Source of the DNA: Rapana venosa
Taxonomy: Eukaryota > Mollusca > Gastropoda > Neogastropoda > Muricidae
Assembly (NCBI GenBank): GCA_028751875.1
Contig: CM054157.1
Location: 48,657,482-48,721,481, forward strand
Length of the DNA: 64,000 nt
Direction: 5' to 3'
Made by a program: the position numbers and the translations under genes. Positions 39,866 to 50,206 of the stretch are shown here, in pieces; the first letter of the stretch is position 1, and each line of letters begins with the position of its first letter. Below the pieces are notes generated by a model. It did no database searches. It was not told the origin of the DNA and saw nothing but the letters and a program-made list of their open reading frames with translations.

Positions 39866-39885
39866 ATCATATATATATGTGTGTG
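39498..39885 (-). mobile_element. SINE-C inserted in a (TA)n microsatellite
   Basis: (TA)n at 39498-39547 and 39838-39864 bracket SINE-C at 39548-39835, so the element appears to have landed in the TA tract. The 5S-like words GGATGGGTGACCGTTTGCG and AAGTTAAGCAGCGTCGAGCG are intact on the reverse strand. Confidence 0.85.
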
Positions 39886-40321
39886 TGTGAATTATATGTA
39901 TGAACAAAATATCCTTGAAGTGGAAATGCAGCTACCTTAAGTTAATGACAAATGGTCACATACACATTGGTGAACCTGAGTTAGTCGAGGAACCAAACAA
40001 CAACAACAACAACAACAAGAACGAAATCTCAGCTGCTATGTTGTTGCCCAGATGAATTATTTGCAGTACCTAAGCAATGAACTGTGATCACATTTTAAAA
40101 AATTTAAAAAGTGATTAACTGTAACTTCCTCAAAGTCAGAATGTGGCTACCTTAATGGTGGGTACAAACTGTCGCAAACACAAAATCTCACCATTGGCGA
40201 ACCTCGGAGCTCTAGCTGAGGAACAGCAAAAGAAATTTTAACCACTTCTGCTACGAATGAACGATTGGAAAGTTTGTTTTAATTAACAAAAAAACAATGA
40301 ACATGAATGAACATGAATGGA

Positions 40322-40605
40322 GGTAAAAGGTAAAGGTGTCCCATAACCTATGTAGTCATCGCGGAGCGAGGCGTCAGAGACCTCACTTCTCTAGGGCCAG
40401 CATATTGAGGGCGGCGCCCATCTCCTCTCCTTTGCTGCTTTTCCTTCCCTGACCCTGAAGAGGGCAGGTACCCATTTACAGCTGGGTGAACTGGGGAAGC
40501 CAAGGCGCACAAACGGTCACCCATCCTCTTGGTAACCACGCTCGATGCTGCTTAACATTGGGTGGGGAAAAGCAAGAGCTCCGACTACTGAGTATCCCAT
40601 CCTGT
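40322..40605 (-). mobile_element. SINE-C copy
   Basis: It starts with GGTAAAGGTGTCCCATAACC and ends with TGAGTATCCCATCC. Two repeat D copies lie upstream (39915-39990 and 40133-40225). Confidence 0.85.
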
Positions 40606-40609
40606 AATG

Positions 40610-41349
40610 AAAGTACAGTACTTTTAATGAAAAACTGATGGGACGTAGGTAAATATTCTGTGCAAAATCTATGTCCCAACTACTGACTAACACGCCCTTA
40701 AATGCCCAACACTTGAATCATACCCTACCAAACATAGTCATGAATTTGCCATTTTTCATTAACAACGACGACGACGATGATAACGATAATGAAAGCTGGA
40801 CCACAGTGGTTCCTTACAAGCAACGATCATGGGAAAGAACAAGCTGCACTTTTTAACTTTTCATTCTAAAACGACCACATTTTTTTTTATTGTTCGTTAA
40901 CTCAAAAGTGAAAATCCATACTCAGATCCAAACGTAAAACAGCATGATAAAAAAAAATGGTAGATAGACAATACGTTGGCTATGAGATACAAACCATTCT
41001 GAAACGAACAAACTTTTTTTGTGACTTCAAAGTTTTAAAAAATTATACTCAGATCCAAACAAGGTTTGCAAGTAAAACAACCCAAAAGATTGACAGCCAT
41101 TTTTGGTTATGATAGAGTCCAAATGTTCGGCATTTAAGGGCGCGTAACTGATGACAGCTTGTCCACAATGCACCAAAACCCTCACAAAGTCGGACTTTTT
41201 TAACATGTCAAAAAAATATGACAGAAAGTTAACACTAACTTTTTTTGGGGGGTGGAGGTCTTGGTTAGGATACAATTTAGACAGAATATAAAAGGCAATA
41301 AAATCTGTTTACTTCCCTTCCCCAAAAAGACCCCCTCCCCCCCCCCCCA

Positions 41350-41380
<31 letters not shown>

Positions 41381-41620
41381 TCCCCAACCCCCCACAAACA
41401 CCCTGAAAACACCCCCTCACCCCCCAAAAAAAAGGAAAAAAGAAAAAAAAAACCCCACACAACCAAAAACCCCAAAACAAATGAACGACAAGAACAAAAA
41501 AATTCATACACTCAAGTCAGAAATAAGATGTATTCCATACAAAAAAAACCAACAACTGCCCAAAAATGGCCAATTCCTGCAGTGACAGGACTTAAATGAT
41601 TTCTTCCTTCTATAACAGTT
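40610..41620. other. AT-rich stretch with C-runs, no gene
   Basis: An inverted similarity lies between CATTTAAGGGCGCGTAACTG (41130-41150) and AACACGCCCTTAAATGCC (40688-40706). Poly-C runs at 41333-41371 give proline-rich false frames. Nothing coding. Confidence 0.5.
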
Positions 41621-41699
41621 CTATCACACTTTTGACATAACGTGATAAACCAAAATTGTTTGCAACGAGTAACACAAAACACCTGATGTTCTTGAAAAC

Positions 41700-42160
41700 T
41701 GGGACGTCGGAAACCATTTTACCACAAACAGTTCACCAGAAACTGGTTACAATAAACCGGTTTGCCAGAAACCTGTTACAATAAACCACTTTACTATGAC
41801 AGGTTACACAAAACTAGTTAACCAGACACCAGGTTACAATAAACCAGTTGATCACAAACCAGTTACAATAAACCAGTTGATCACAAACCAGTTACAATAA
41901 ACCAGTTGATCACAAACCAGTTATGATAAACCAGCTTATCACAAACCAGTTACAATAAACCAGTTTATCACAAACCAGTGACAATAAACCAGCTTATCGC
42001 AAACCCGTTACAATAAACCAGTTTATCACAAACCAGTTACAATAAACCAGCTTATCACAAACCAGTTACAATAAACCAGCTTATCACAAACTAGTTACAA
42101 TAAACCAGCTAATCGCAAACCAGATTATGATAAACCAGTTTATCACAAAACCTGGTCACC
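41700..42160 (+). repeat. Minisatellite, unit about 29 bp, about 15 copies
   Basis: The unit is AACCAGTTACAATAAACCAG plus CTTATCACA. Edge units are more diverged (41720-41830). Confidence 0.92.
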
Positions 42161-42434
42161 TGGACAGCAGTTTACAGTACACCAATTTACCACACACAAG
42201 CTCAACCCTCATCATGAACCAAACTTTTGAGAAAAACCGGGTCACCACATCGCCATTGCCCAGAAACCACTTCACCCGAAACCCCCCTCCCCAACCCCCT
42301 CATGGCCCCACCCCCAAAAGTTGAGATCTGACAAATACCGAGAACATGGGTTCAAATCCCTGCTACTGCTGTTCAAGCAGACGCCCCCCCCCCCACCCCA
42401 GCCCCCAGAAGTTAGTATTCATGTCCCTATTCCA

Positions 42435-42778
42435 TTCTGGTGGTTAGAGTGATGCCCTCGTGATCTGCTGACCCGGGTTCGAATCTCGTTCAAGGGGATT
42501 TTTTCCTCTGGAGTTAACATCAGTGCCGACTCCACTCTCCCCCAAAAGTCCTTCAGATGAGACTATGTATAAACCGAGGCCCCGTGTGCAAACACACGCA
42601 AAACATCTCACGCACATGTTAAAACCCGTTCCACTTTTTTGAAATAGTAGGCCACTGTGTGCCGGTGGGAACGGATGACAAAATTGACAAAACTGCATAA
42701 AATACAGGGACTGGATGTAAAAAAAAAAAAAGCGCATGAATGCTTATTCCACGATCCTCACAAATAAAAGAACAAAAG
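42435..42778 (+). mobile_element. SINE-A, full length
   Basis: The head GGTGGTTAGAGTGATGCCC and ACCCGGGTTCGAATCTCG are followed by the full body. It shows the tRNA-derived head joined to the common body. Confidence 0.85.
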
Positions 42779-42884
42779 AATTGCCCAGCACGTCTTTCAG
42801 AGAAGACTCTAAACCCAAAGTCCCCGGGTTTGAACACACAGAGCAGTTTGTGTTCAAACCTACCCCCATCTGAAGGGGTGGAGG

Positions 42885-43195
42885 GCGAGATAGCCTAGCG
42901 GTTAGAGCATTAGGCTCACGATCTGACAGCCCGGGTTTGAGCTACCCCTGCGACGCTCGTTTGAAGGGGATTTCTTTTTCTCTTTATCTCCTCCTGTCGT
43001 TTAACATCAGTGCCAACCCCACTTCCTGGAAAATCCTTCGCACGAGGATATAAACCGAGGCCCTGTGTGCGAACGCATGCCAAACATCTTGTACACATGT
43101 AAAAACCTGTTCTGCCTTTTCAGAAGAATAGGCCGTCGCAGGCTGGTAGGAACTGGTGACAGCATTAAAAATTTTTTTTTAAAAACCCGCAAAAA
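42885..43195 (+). mobile_element. SINE-A, full-length diverged copy
   Basis: The head is GATAGCCTAGCGGTTAGAGC and the B box is worn (CGGGTTTGAGCTA). A repeat D copy follows at 43217-43325. Confidence 0.75.
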
Positions 43196-43504
43196 TGGAC
43201 ACCGGTGTCGTGGTTCAGACATCATCCCTGAAGTTGGAATGCGGCTACCCTTGATGGTGGGTAAAAACGGTCGTCGCGTGATATGCAAAATCCCACCATT
43301 GGTGAATCATAGAGCTTTAGTTGAGGACAAAAATTCCCAACCACAAACAACGCACCCCCCCCCCCCCCAAGAAAAAAAATCGAAAAAAAATCATCATCCA
43401 TCTTTTTTTTCTTTTCTTTGCTCCAGTTCTGAGGTTCACCACTGGTGAGATTTGTATTGTATTGTTTTGTATTGTATTGTATTATATTGTATTGTATTAT
43501 ATAT

Positions 43505-43990
43505 AGACCTCCTCTATGGAGAACTTGCGCAGGGACAACGTCCCACAGGCAGACCACAGCTGCGATTCAAAAAACGTGCGCAAGAGGAACTTAAAAGCCC
43601 TGAACATTGACCAGAAAAACTGGGAAGCAACAACCCTCGAACAAAAGTCAGCCTGGAGACAGACTGTGCAGAAAGGTCTCTCCAAGTTCGAAGAGACACT
43701 TGCTCAGCAGCACGAGGCAACGAGAATGAATGAATGAATAAATGAATCTTTATTTTTCAAAGGGTAACAGAATAAGCATGCGCATACTTTTTTCATCCGG
43801 CCCTTGCCCTGATTAGGGATTAGAAGAAAGGCTGAAGCAGCCCAGGCAGACAGACAGACCAGCATTGTCAGACTTCATCTGTGCCCTCCTCTGCCATAGG
43901 CACTGTCTGTCATTCCCGTGTGGGACTGGCCAGCCACAACCAACGCTGTACCAGAATTAAAGCCTAGAGCGCAACTCTATAGTCCTCCGA
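43505..43990 (+). pseudogene. LINE 3' end with C-terminal zinc-finger-like remnant
   Basis: The frames read VRKRNLKALNID, NWEATTLEQKSAWRQTVQKG, then after an (AATG)n interruption DFICAL, CHRHCLS, GLASHNQRC. This order (RT tail, then a C2H2-like finger) is usual for endonuclease-reverse transcriptase LINEs of molluscs. Frameshifts are present. Confidence 0.65.
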
Positions 43991-43999
43991 GACTGAAGG

Positions 44000-44180
44000 A
44001 TGCCCTGTGTGTATTGTACAGTATTGTGTTGTGTTGTGTTGTATTGTATACCACTTTAAGTCACCGAAGATTTCTCTGCATGAAATTCGGGCTGCTCTCC
44101 CCAGGGGATTTTTGTGTACGCGACCATTTTTACCCACCATTAAGGTAGGCAACCACATTCCATCTTCCGGGACATCCACC
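44000..44180 (-). repeat. SINE-B 3' scrap and repeat D
   Basis: A (TTGTG)n tract at 44020-44045 adjoins the SINE-B 3' end (reverse, 44047-44112) and a reverse repeat D (44107-44175). Confidence 0.6.
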
Positions 44181-44549
44181 CTTTTTGAAGAGTAGAGTTA
44201 GCCAAGCTATGCTCTGAGATACAAAGGACACAAACATACCCAGCATGCATCCTGTGGGATGGAGAGGGATGGGCTCCGCCAAGCCCAACTTGTTTAAGAT
44301 AGCCTGTCTGAAAAAACTTCAGTGCAGTCTCCCCAACAACTTCATAAAAAGTTAGCAGTCAAGCCAAGTTACCTTAGCCTAAATAATACTCCTTTCAATA
44401 TTTTTTTATTTTATTTCATACTTTCAAAAATACCGAACATTTTCATTCTTTTGTCTTTCATGCACATTCTTCTACAGGTGAATAACCTTTGCAAATTTAC
44501 AACCGATTTTTACATTATTGGTTTTTTTAAGTGGTCCCCCAGTATAAAA

Positions 44550-44590
44550 AATGTGTGTGAGTAAGTGTGTGTGTGTTTGTTTGATTGTGT

Positions 44591-44621
<31 letters not shown>

Positions 44622-44800
44622 ATTGTGCGTGTGTGAAAGTCAGTCAAACTTTTATTTCCAGACAGTACGTTGAAATGTGTGTGTGAGTGTGTGTGTGTGT
44701 GCACATGCATGTGTGTGTGTGTGTGAGAGAGTGTGTGTGCATGTGTGTGTGTGTGCACATGCATGCAAGCGTGCATGTGTGAATTTGTAAATGCATGTAT
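44550..44800. repeat. (GT)n and GTGCAT microsatellites
   Basis: GT and GTGCATGC runs with a scrap of the short repeat at 44640-44672 (GTCAAACTTTTATTTCCAGA). The frames are artefacts. Confidence 0.85.
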
Positions 44801-45164
44801 GCCTATATGTATGTGCATGCATGCATGAACAAGCACATATAAACCTGTGAACTGCATGTGAACTGCAGATTCACGCATCATCGCAAAGAGATCTAAGACA
44901 TGGACTAACGGTTTAGGAGAGAGATAAATATTTCTTAAAAGTTGGGTAACTTACGCCATCATCATCATCATTATTCCCATCATTATTTCTTTTTCTCACC
45001 CACTTGTTCCAATTTTCTGGTGACAATCTTGTCCAAGTCCGTACTAATTTTGCCTCATCAGTTAAAACTTTCGTTCAAACTTGAGGGAGTTGGGGAGTGG
45101 GGGGGGGAATGGGAATTGGCGACTCCTTTGTTCATTTTTCTTTTTATACTGGAGTGTGACTACT

Positions 45165-45340
45165 ACTACTGCGCAGAGCCGAGGACCGAGATGGATGGAG
45201 AAGGCTTACCACGGCATCGTCTTTCGTGTCTCCCCCACGACCGCCAAGGTCACGGGTCTGATGATGATGATGATGATGTGGAGTGTGGGGGGGGGGGGGG
45301 GGGGGGGGGGGGGGGAGGTTGTTTGTGGGGGGGGGGGGGA
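45165..45340 (+). mobile_element. LINE-L 3' end with (GAT)n tail, then G-run
   Basis: It matches the end of the 23745-24302 insertion (CAGAGCCGAGGACCGAGATG) and ends in (GAT)n at 45257-45278. Poly-G tracts lie at 45286-45315 and 45328-45340. Confidence 0.75.
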
Positions 45341-45344
45341 GAAG

Positions 45345-46310
45345 GGGAGGTAATATTTTCCACGCAAATGCTCAGCGTTTCGCAGGGGTCGATTCCTCTC
45401 CCCCTTCCAATGGCCTCTTCTTGACAGATGGCTGAAAAAAAAAAAAAAAAAAAACACATGGTACATCCACTGAAGATGGTATACATCTGCCAACACGGCA
45501 AGCAGAAAGATTAGGAACAGAGACTAGATGCAAAGAGAGCGAGGGGAACTTCTAGCACCAAATTTCTAGACAGTGAGAAAGCTACACTGTTAATGAAAGA
45601 TGGACACTATAGCTGAGTGGTTAACAGCCATTCAACATCAATTAATTTAAAAAATAAATAATTTATTTATCCTTTTATATCGAGGATAATGGAATAAGCA
45701 CTCATGTGCTTTTTTACATCCAGTCCCCGTGTGTATGCGGTTTTGTAAATCATGTCATCTGTTCCCACCGGCACACAATGGCCTGCTCTTAGGATTAGGG
45801 TAGTAAGAAAGGTAAAGAATAATTAGAGAGATAGTGTGTGGGAGTGTGTGAGTGAGTGAGTGAGTGCGTGTGCGTGTGTGTGCACGATATTGGTCCATGA
45901 AATTGTGGGTTTGAATCTTGGCAGCTTCTGGTGAATTAAAGGCGGGGACTTTTACTTACAATCTTTCAGATGCAAACTTCAAGTGCAGACCTGCCAGTGC
46001 CTGATTCCCTTCATGCAGAGGGTCTGACATGCACGTTAAAAGATCTCGCTAATTCGTGTCAGCATTCAGCGGGTTACGGAAACACAAACATAGCTAGCAT
46101 ACATCCCCGAGGTTGGAATGTGGCTACCTTCATGGTGGGCAAAAATAATCGCATACACACTGGTGAACCTCGGAGCTCTAGCTGAGGAACAACACAAAAA
46201 AAAAACCCAACAAAAAGAACCCCTCCAAAGCAAATCAAAGAATTCCCAGCATCACAGGGGTTAGGGGGTCAATTTCGCTCTGTGCACAGGAAATGCTTGG
46301 TCGACACATC
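45345..46310. other. Intergenic or CHEK2 intronic stretch with SINE and repeat D copies
   Basis: A reverse SINE-A (truncated) lies at 45665-45795, a repeat D at 46100-46195, and a scrap of the 7735-type repeat near 45530-45590. No gene seen. Confidence 0.55.
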
Positions 46311-46317
46311 GACAAAT

Positions 46318-46745
46318 ATGACGCACCACCACATTATGAGTCCCACTACACCTGAGCTCAATTTTTAGTTATTAACGTGTTGTTAATCTGCAAAAAAGAA
46401 GCTATTCCATACAGAAAACAGATTGTAAATCAGGCAATTCTTTGAAAAGTTATTACAAATTGAAACGACCGACTGCAGAAAGTGACTAACTGAGAAATTG
46501 ACAAGTTTTGCATCGTAACAGGTGGTCTGAATGAGGTCTTGGGTGTTTTTAAAACGCGTTTTCAAAGCAAAAGGAAGCAAAATTACGCCTTGATACTTCA
46601 GTACAAGATAGAAAAATGGTCTTAGTTTTATAATCTATCAAAATCTCAAAATCAAAATCCTGACCCCCACCTGCCTAAAACAGCTCCTAGCAGAAAAGTG
46701 GGTCAGGTGCAAAGCGACTCATTTCGTGGTGGAGCGTCACAAATG
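46318..46745. mobile_element. TIR-F element, complete copy
   Basis: One end reads TGACGCACCACCACATTATG and the other is its inverse, GACTCATTTCGTGGTGGAGC followed by GTCAC. The body matches the copy at 59606-60360 (AAGTTATTACAAATTGAAAC). About 430 bp with no coding capacity, so it is a MITE-like non-autonomous DNA element. Confidence 0.75.
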
Positions 46746-46819
46746 AAGAAACCACTAACATCTATTGAATAATTTAAAATACAGGAGCAGGCTTCAGTTA
46801 CGACATGCTCTGTAGTCTA

Positions 46820-47045
46820 TATCAACAATTCAACTCAACTCAACTGTCTCCATCGCCGCTGTCAACGGTAAGAGCCCCAAACAATGCCACCACCAGGGTT
46901 CGCCATCACTCTTCTGTCTCTGCTGAGTTCTACCATCTCCTGTAGCCCTCCTCCCAGACCACTGATCTCAGTGATGTCGCCAATGTAGGATGTTGGTGGT
47001 CTGCCTCAATTTCCTTCTGCCCTCAACCTTACCTTGGTAGTCTAT
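46820..47045 (-). pseudogene. LINE 3' end fragment with (GTTGA)n tail
   Basis: The reverse strand ends in GTTGAGTTGAGTTGAATTG after RRVMANPGGGIVWGSYR, typical of a LINE C-terminal region. The frame is broken. Confidence 0.45.
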
Positions 47046-47084
47046 ACATCTGGCTAACAAATAAAATTCTTGAAACTGCATACA

Positions 47085-47258
47085 CGGCCTCGGGTTATAG
47101 TCTCATCCCAAAGACTTTCGGAAGAGTGGAGTCAGTACTGATGTTAACTCCAGAAGGGAAAAAAAACCTAAAACGGGCATCGCCTCTGTGGTGGCTCGAT
47201 CCTGATCCGTCAGGTCACGAGTGCAAGGCTTTAACCACTAGGCTATCCTGCCCCAACA
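47085..47258 (-). mobile_element. SINE-A head and 5' body, partial
   Basis: The head on the reverse strand is GGATAGCCTAGTGGTTAAAG. It lies 28 bases beyond the CHEK2 exon at 47286-47360. Confidence 0.65.
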
Positions 47259-47285
47259 AAGGGTATAAAAGTTTTGTGGGCTTAC

Positions 47286-47360
47286 CATTTTCTCCGGGGG
47301 TGCCATGCCTTCTGAAGAGGGGTACATGAGTTTTTTGGCTTTCACCTTCATCTCCTCATC
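47286..47360 (-). CDS. CHEK2: CHEK2 exon j: segment after the kinase domain
   Basis: The acceptor is TTTAATCTAAG. It encodes [20 protein letters not shown] and PPEKM. The donor is AAAATG|GTAAGC, so at least one more exon must follow. It corresponds to the DEDMKRKF region after HPWLQ in human CHK2. Confidence 0.85.
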
Positions 47361-47470
47361 CTTAGATTAAAGAGAACAAGAAAGGGTCAAAAATGGTATG
47401 TGTGGAAGGTAGTGTGTGTGTGTGTGTGTGTGTGTGTGTTTAACTGTGTGTGTGTGGTGTGTGCTTGAGA

Positions 47471-47528
<58 letters not shown>

Positions 47529-47558
47529 GAGTGAGAGTGTGTGTGAGTGAGTGTGTGT

Positions 47559-47623
<65 letters not shown>

Positions 47624-47642
47624 CATGTTTGTCTGTGTGTGG

Positions 47643-47702
<60 letters not shown>

Positions 47703-48736
47703 CGTGTGTGCATGCTGAGAGAGAGAGAGTGTGTGTGTGTATTTCTAGATGGTATATTGAATAAGCAATGATATGGTTTTTTTTTCATCAAGCCATCCAT
47801 CTGTGTATGTGTGTGATGCGTGTGTGTGTGTTGATGCGTGTGTGCATGCGTGAGAGAGAGAGAGTGTGTGTGTGTATTTCTAGATGGTATATTGAATAAG
47901 CAATGCATATGTGTTTTTTTTTCATCAAGCCATCCATCTGTGTATGTGTGTGATGCGTGTGTGTGTGTGTGATGCGTGTGATGCGTGTGTGTGATGCGTG
48001 TGTGTGTGTGTGTGTGTGTGTGTGAGTGTGTGTGTGTGTGTGTGATGCGTGTGTGTGTATGTGAGTGTGTGTGTTGTGTGTTTGTGTGTGTGTGTTTGTG
48101 TGCTTGTGAGTGTCTAAATTTAAAATCTGTTAATCTGTTGTGAACAGTCCCATGTGTGTGAATGTTTTAAATGCAAGCACTTAGACATGTTTGCTTTACA
48201 TGATTTAGTGCACACAGAGATACAGATACAGACAGACACATGCAAATGCACACACACACTTACGCACAAACACACGCACACATCCACAAAAGCATGACTG
48301 AACTTCGCCATCAATATCATGAATAATCAACAACATAAATTTGTCTGTTAAAATTTCAGAATAACTTTTTCTAGCTAATGTCTGCCCTCATTACATACAC
48401 GACTCGACTGTTGTGGCTTATATTCAGCAATACCCCAAAACTAAAATCTGAGTAATTACATCATCACTACATTAAACAATGACGAAAGCCACAGTCAATC
48501 ATATCCTGATTATACTTAACAATATCAACAGCTAAATGGTAAATGATAAAAGCAACGACAAGAATCGTGCAAACGACATAATTACATGTTATCTGCTCAC
48601 ACACTTATATGATAAAACTTTTTTTTTTATATACCTCAGCTAGTGCTCTGAGGTTCACTAAAGGTGAAGCTTTCTTATGTGACCGTTTTGACCCATCATT
48701 AACAAAGCCACATACTGACTTTAGGGATGACATCTA

Positions 48737-48767
<31 letters not shown>

Positions 48768-50171
48768 TATAGAATTTATATAGCACTGAATCTTGTAAAG
48801 CAACAAATCAAACGTCTAAACACAACACCTGTGTGTGTGTGTGTGTGTACTTGAAATGTTGTCATCCATTCCTACTGGCATGAAATGGCAGAACCGGTTT
48901 TTAATGATGATAATGATAATAATAATAATAATAATGTATGGAATTTATATAGCGCTGAATCTTGTAAAGCAACAAATCAAAGCGCTCAGATCTTTTTTTT
49001 TTTTAATCGAGGACAATGGAATAAGCACTCATGTGCTTTCTTTTTTTTTTTTTACATCCAGTCCCAATGTGTATGCGGTTTTGTAAATTTTGTCATCTGT
49101 TCCCACCGACACACAATGGCCTACTCTTTCAAAAAGCGGAACAGGATTTAACGTGTGCGCAAGATGTTCTGCATGCGTTCGCACACGGGGCCTCAGTTTA
49201 TAGTCTCATCCAAAGGAATGATGTCACATGATATTAAACCGATGTTAAACAAGGAGAGGCAGGACGATTAAGACAGTTGCCTGCCAACCAGTAAACCATG
49301 AGGTTCTGAGTTTGATTCCAAGCCTTGCCCTTTCTTCCAGAATAGACGGAAAAAAAAATCAAACTGAATGTCTAAGTCCTTCGGATGAGACAATAAACTG
49401 GGGCCCCGAGTGTGAACGCACGGCAGAAATCTTGCACGCATACTGAAAACCCGCTCCACCTTTTGGAACAGTAGGCCATTTGTGTGCCAGTATGAATGGA
49501 ATGGGGACGGGATAGCTCAGTGGTCGGAGCACTCGCTTTCCCCCAGCCAAGTTAAGCAGCGTCGAGCGTGGTTACCAGTTGGATGGGTGACCGTTTGCGT
49601 GCCTTGGCTTCAGTACAGTTCCCCCAGTTCACCCAGCTGTAAATGGGTACCTGCCCTCTTTAGGGTCAGGGAAGGTAAAGCAGCGAGGGAGAGGAGATGG
49701 GCGCCGCCCTCAATATGCTGGCCCTAGAGAAGTGAGGTCTCTGACGCCTCGCTCCCCTACGACCTTATAGGTTATGGGACTCCTTTACCTTTTTTTTTAC
49801 CTTTATGAATGGAAGACAGAAAAAAAACAACCCACCCAGCATACACAGGTATTGTGTTCAGACACCATGCCCACAGTAGGAGTATAGCTACTCTAGGGGT
49901 GGAGAGAAATGGCCACATACTCACAATCTTACCACCGCTTTCGGTGCTCCAACAGTAAAACAAATAGAAAAAGAAATCCTTTTGTTCCAGTAGTCATTCG
50001 AATTCTAAATTCAAAACAGCACTGACCAAACAGTTTTACATTCTCTGATATACCTCCCTGATTGTCAAGTGCGTGTGTGCGTGTGTGTGTGTGTGTGTGT
50101 GTGGTAATGAAAATAAGTACTCCTGTATCTTGCTTTTGGCTTTCAAGAATGATTTCTAAAGTGTGTGTGAG

Positions 50172-50206
<35 letters not shown>

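Noticed and set aside
44890..45090. A coding exon on the minus strand with EAKLVRTWTRLSPENWNKW and a GTAAGT
   Set aside because: The frame has no good acceptor in the right phase, two other frames look equally plausible, and none resembles a CHK2 tail. It is kept only as an open question.
49502..49620. A 5S rRNA gene
   Set aside because: Only the internal control region resembles 5S. The 5' and 3' stems of 5S rRNA are missing and the segment is part of SINE-C.
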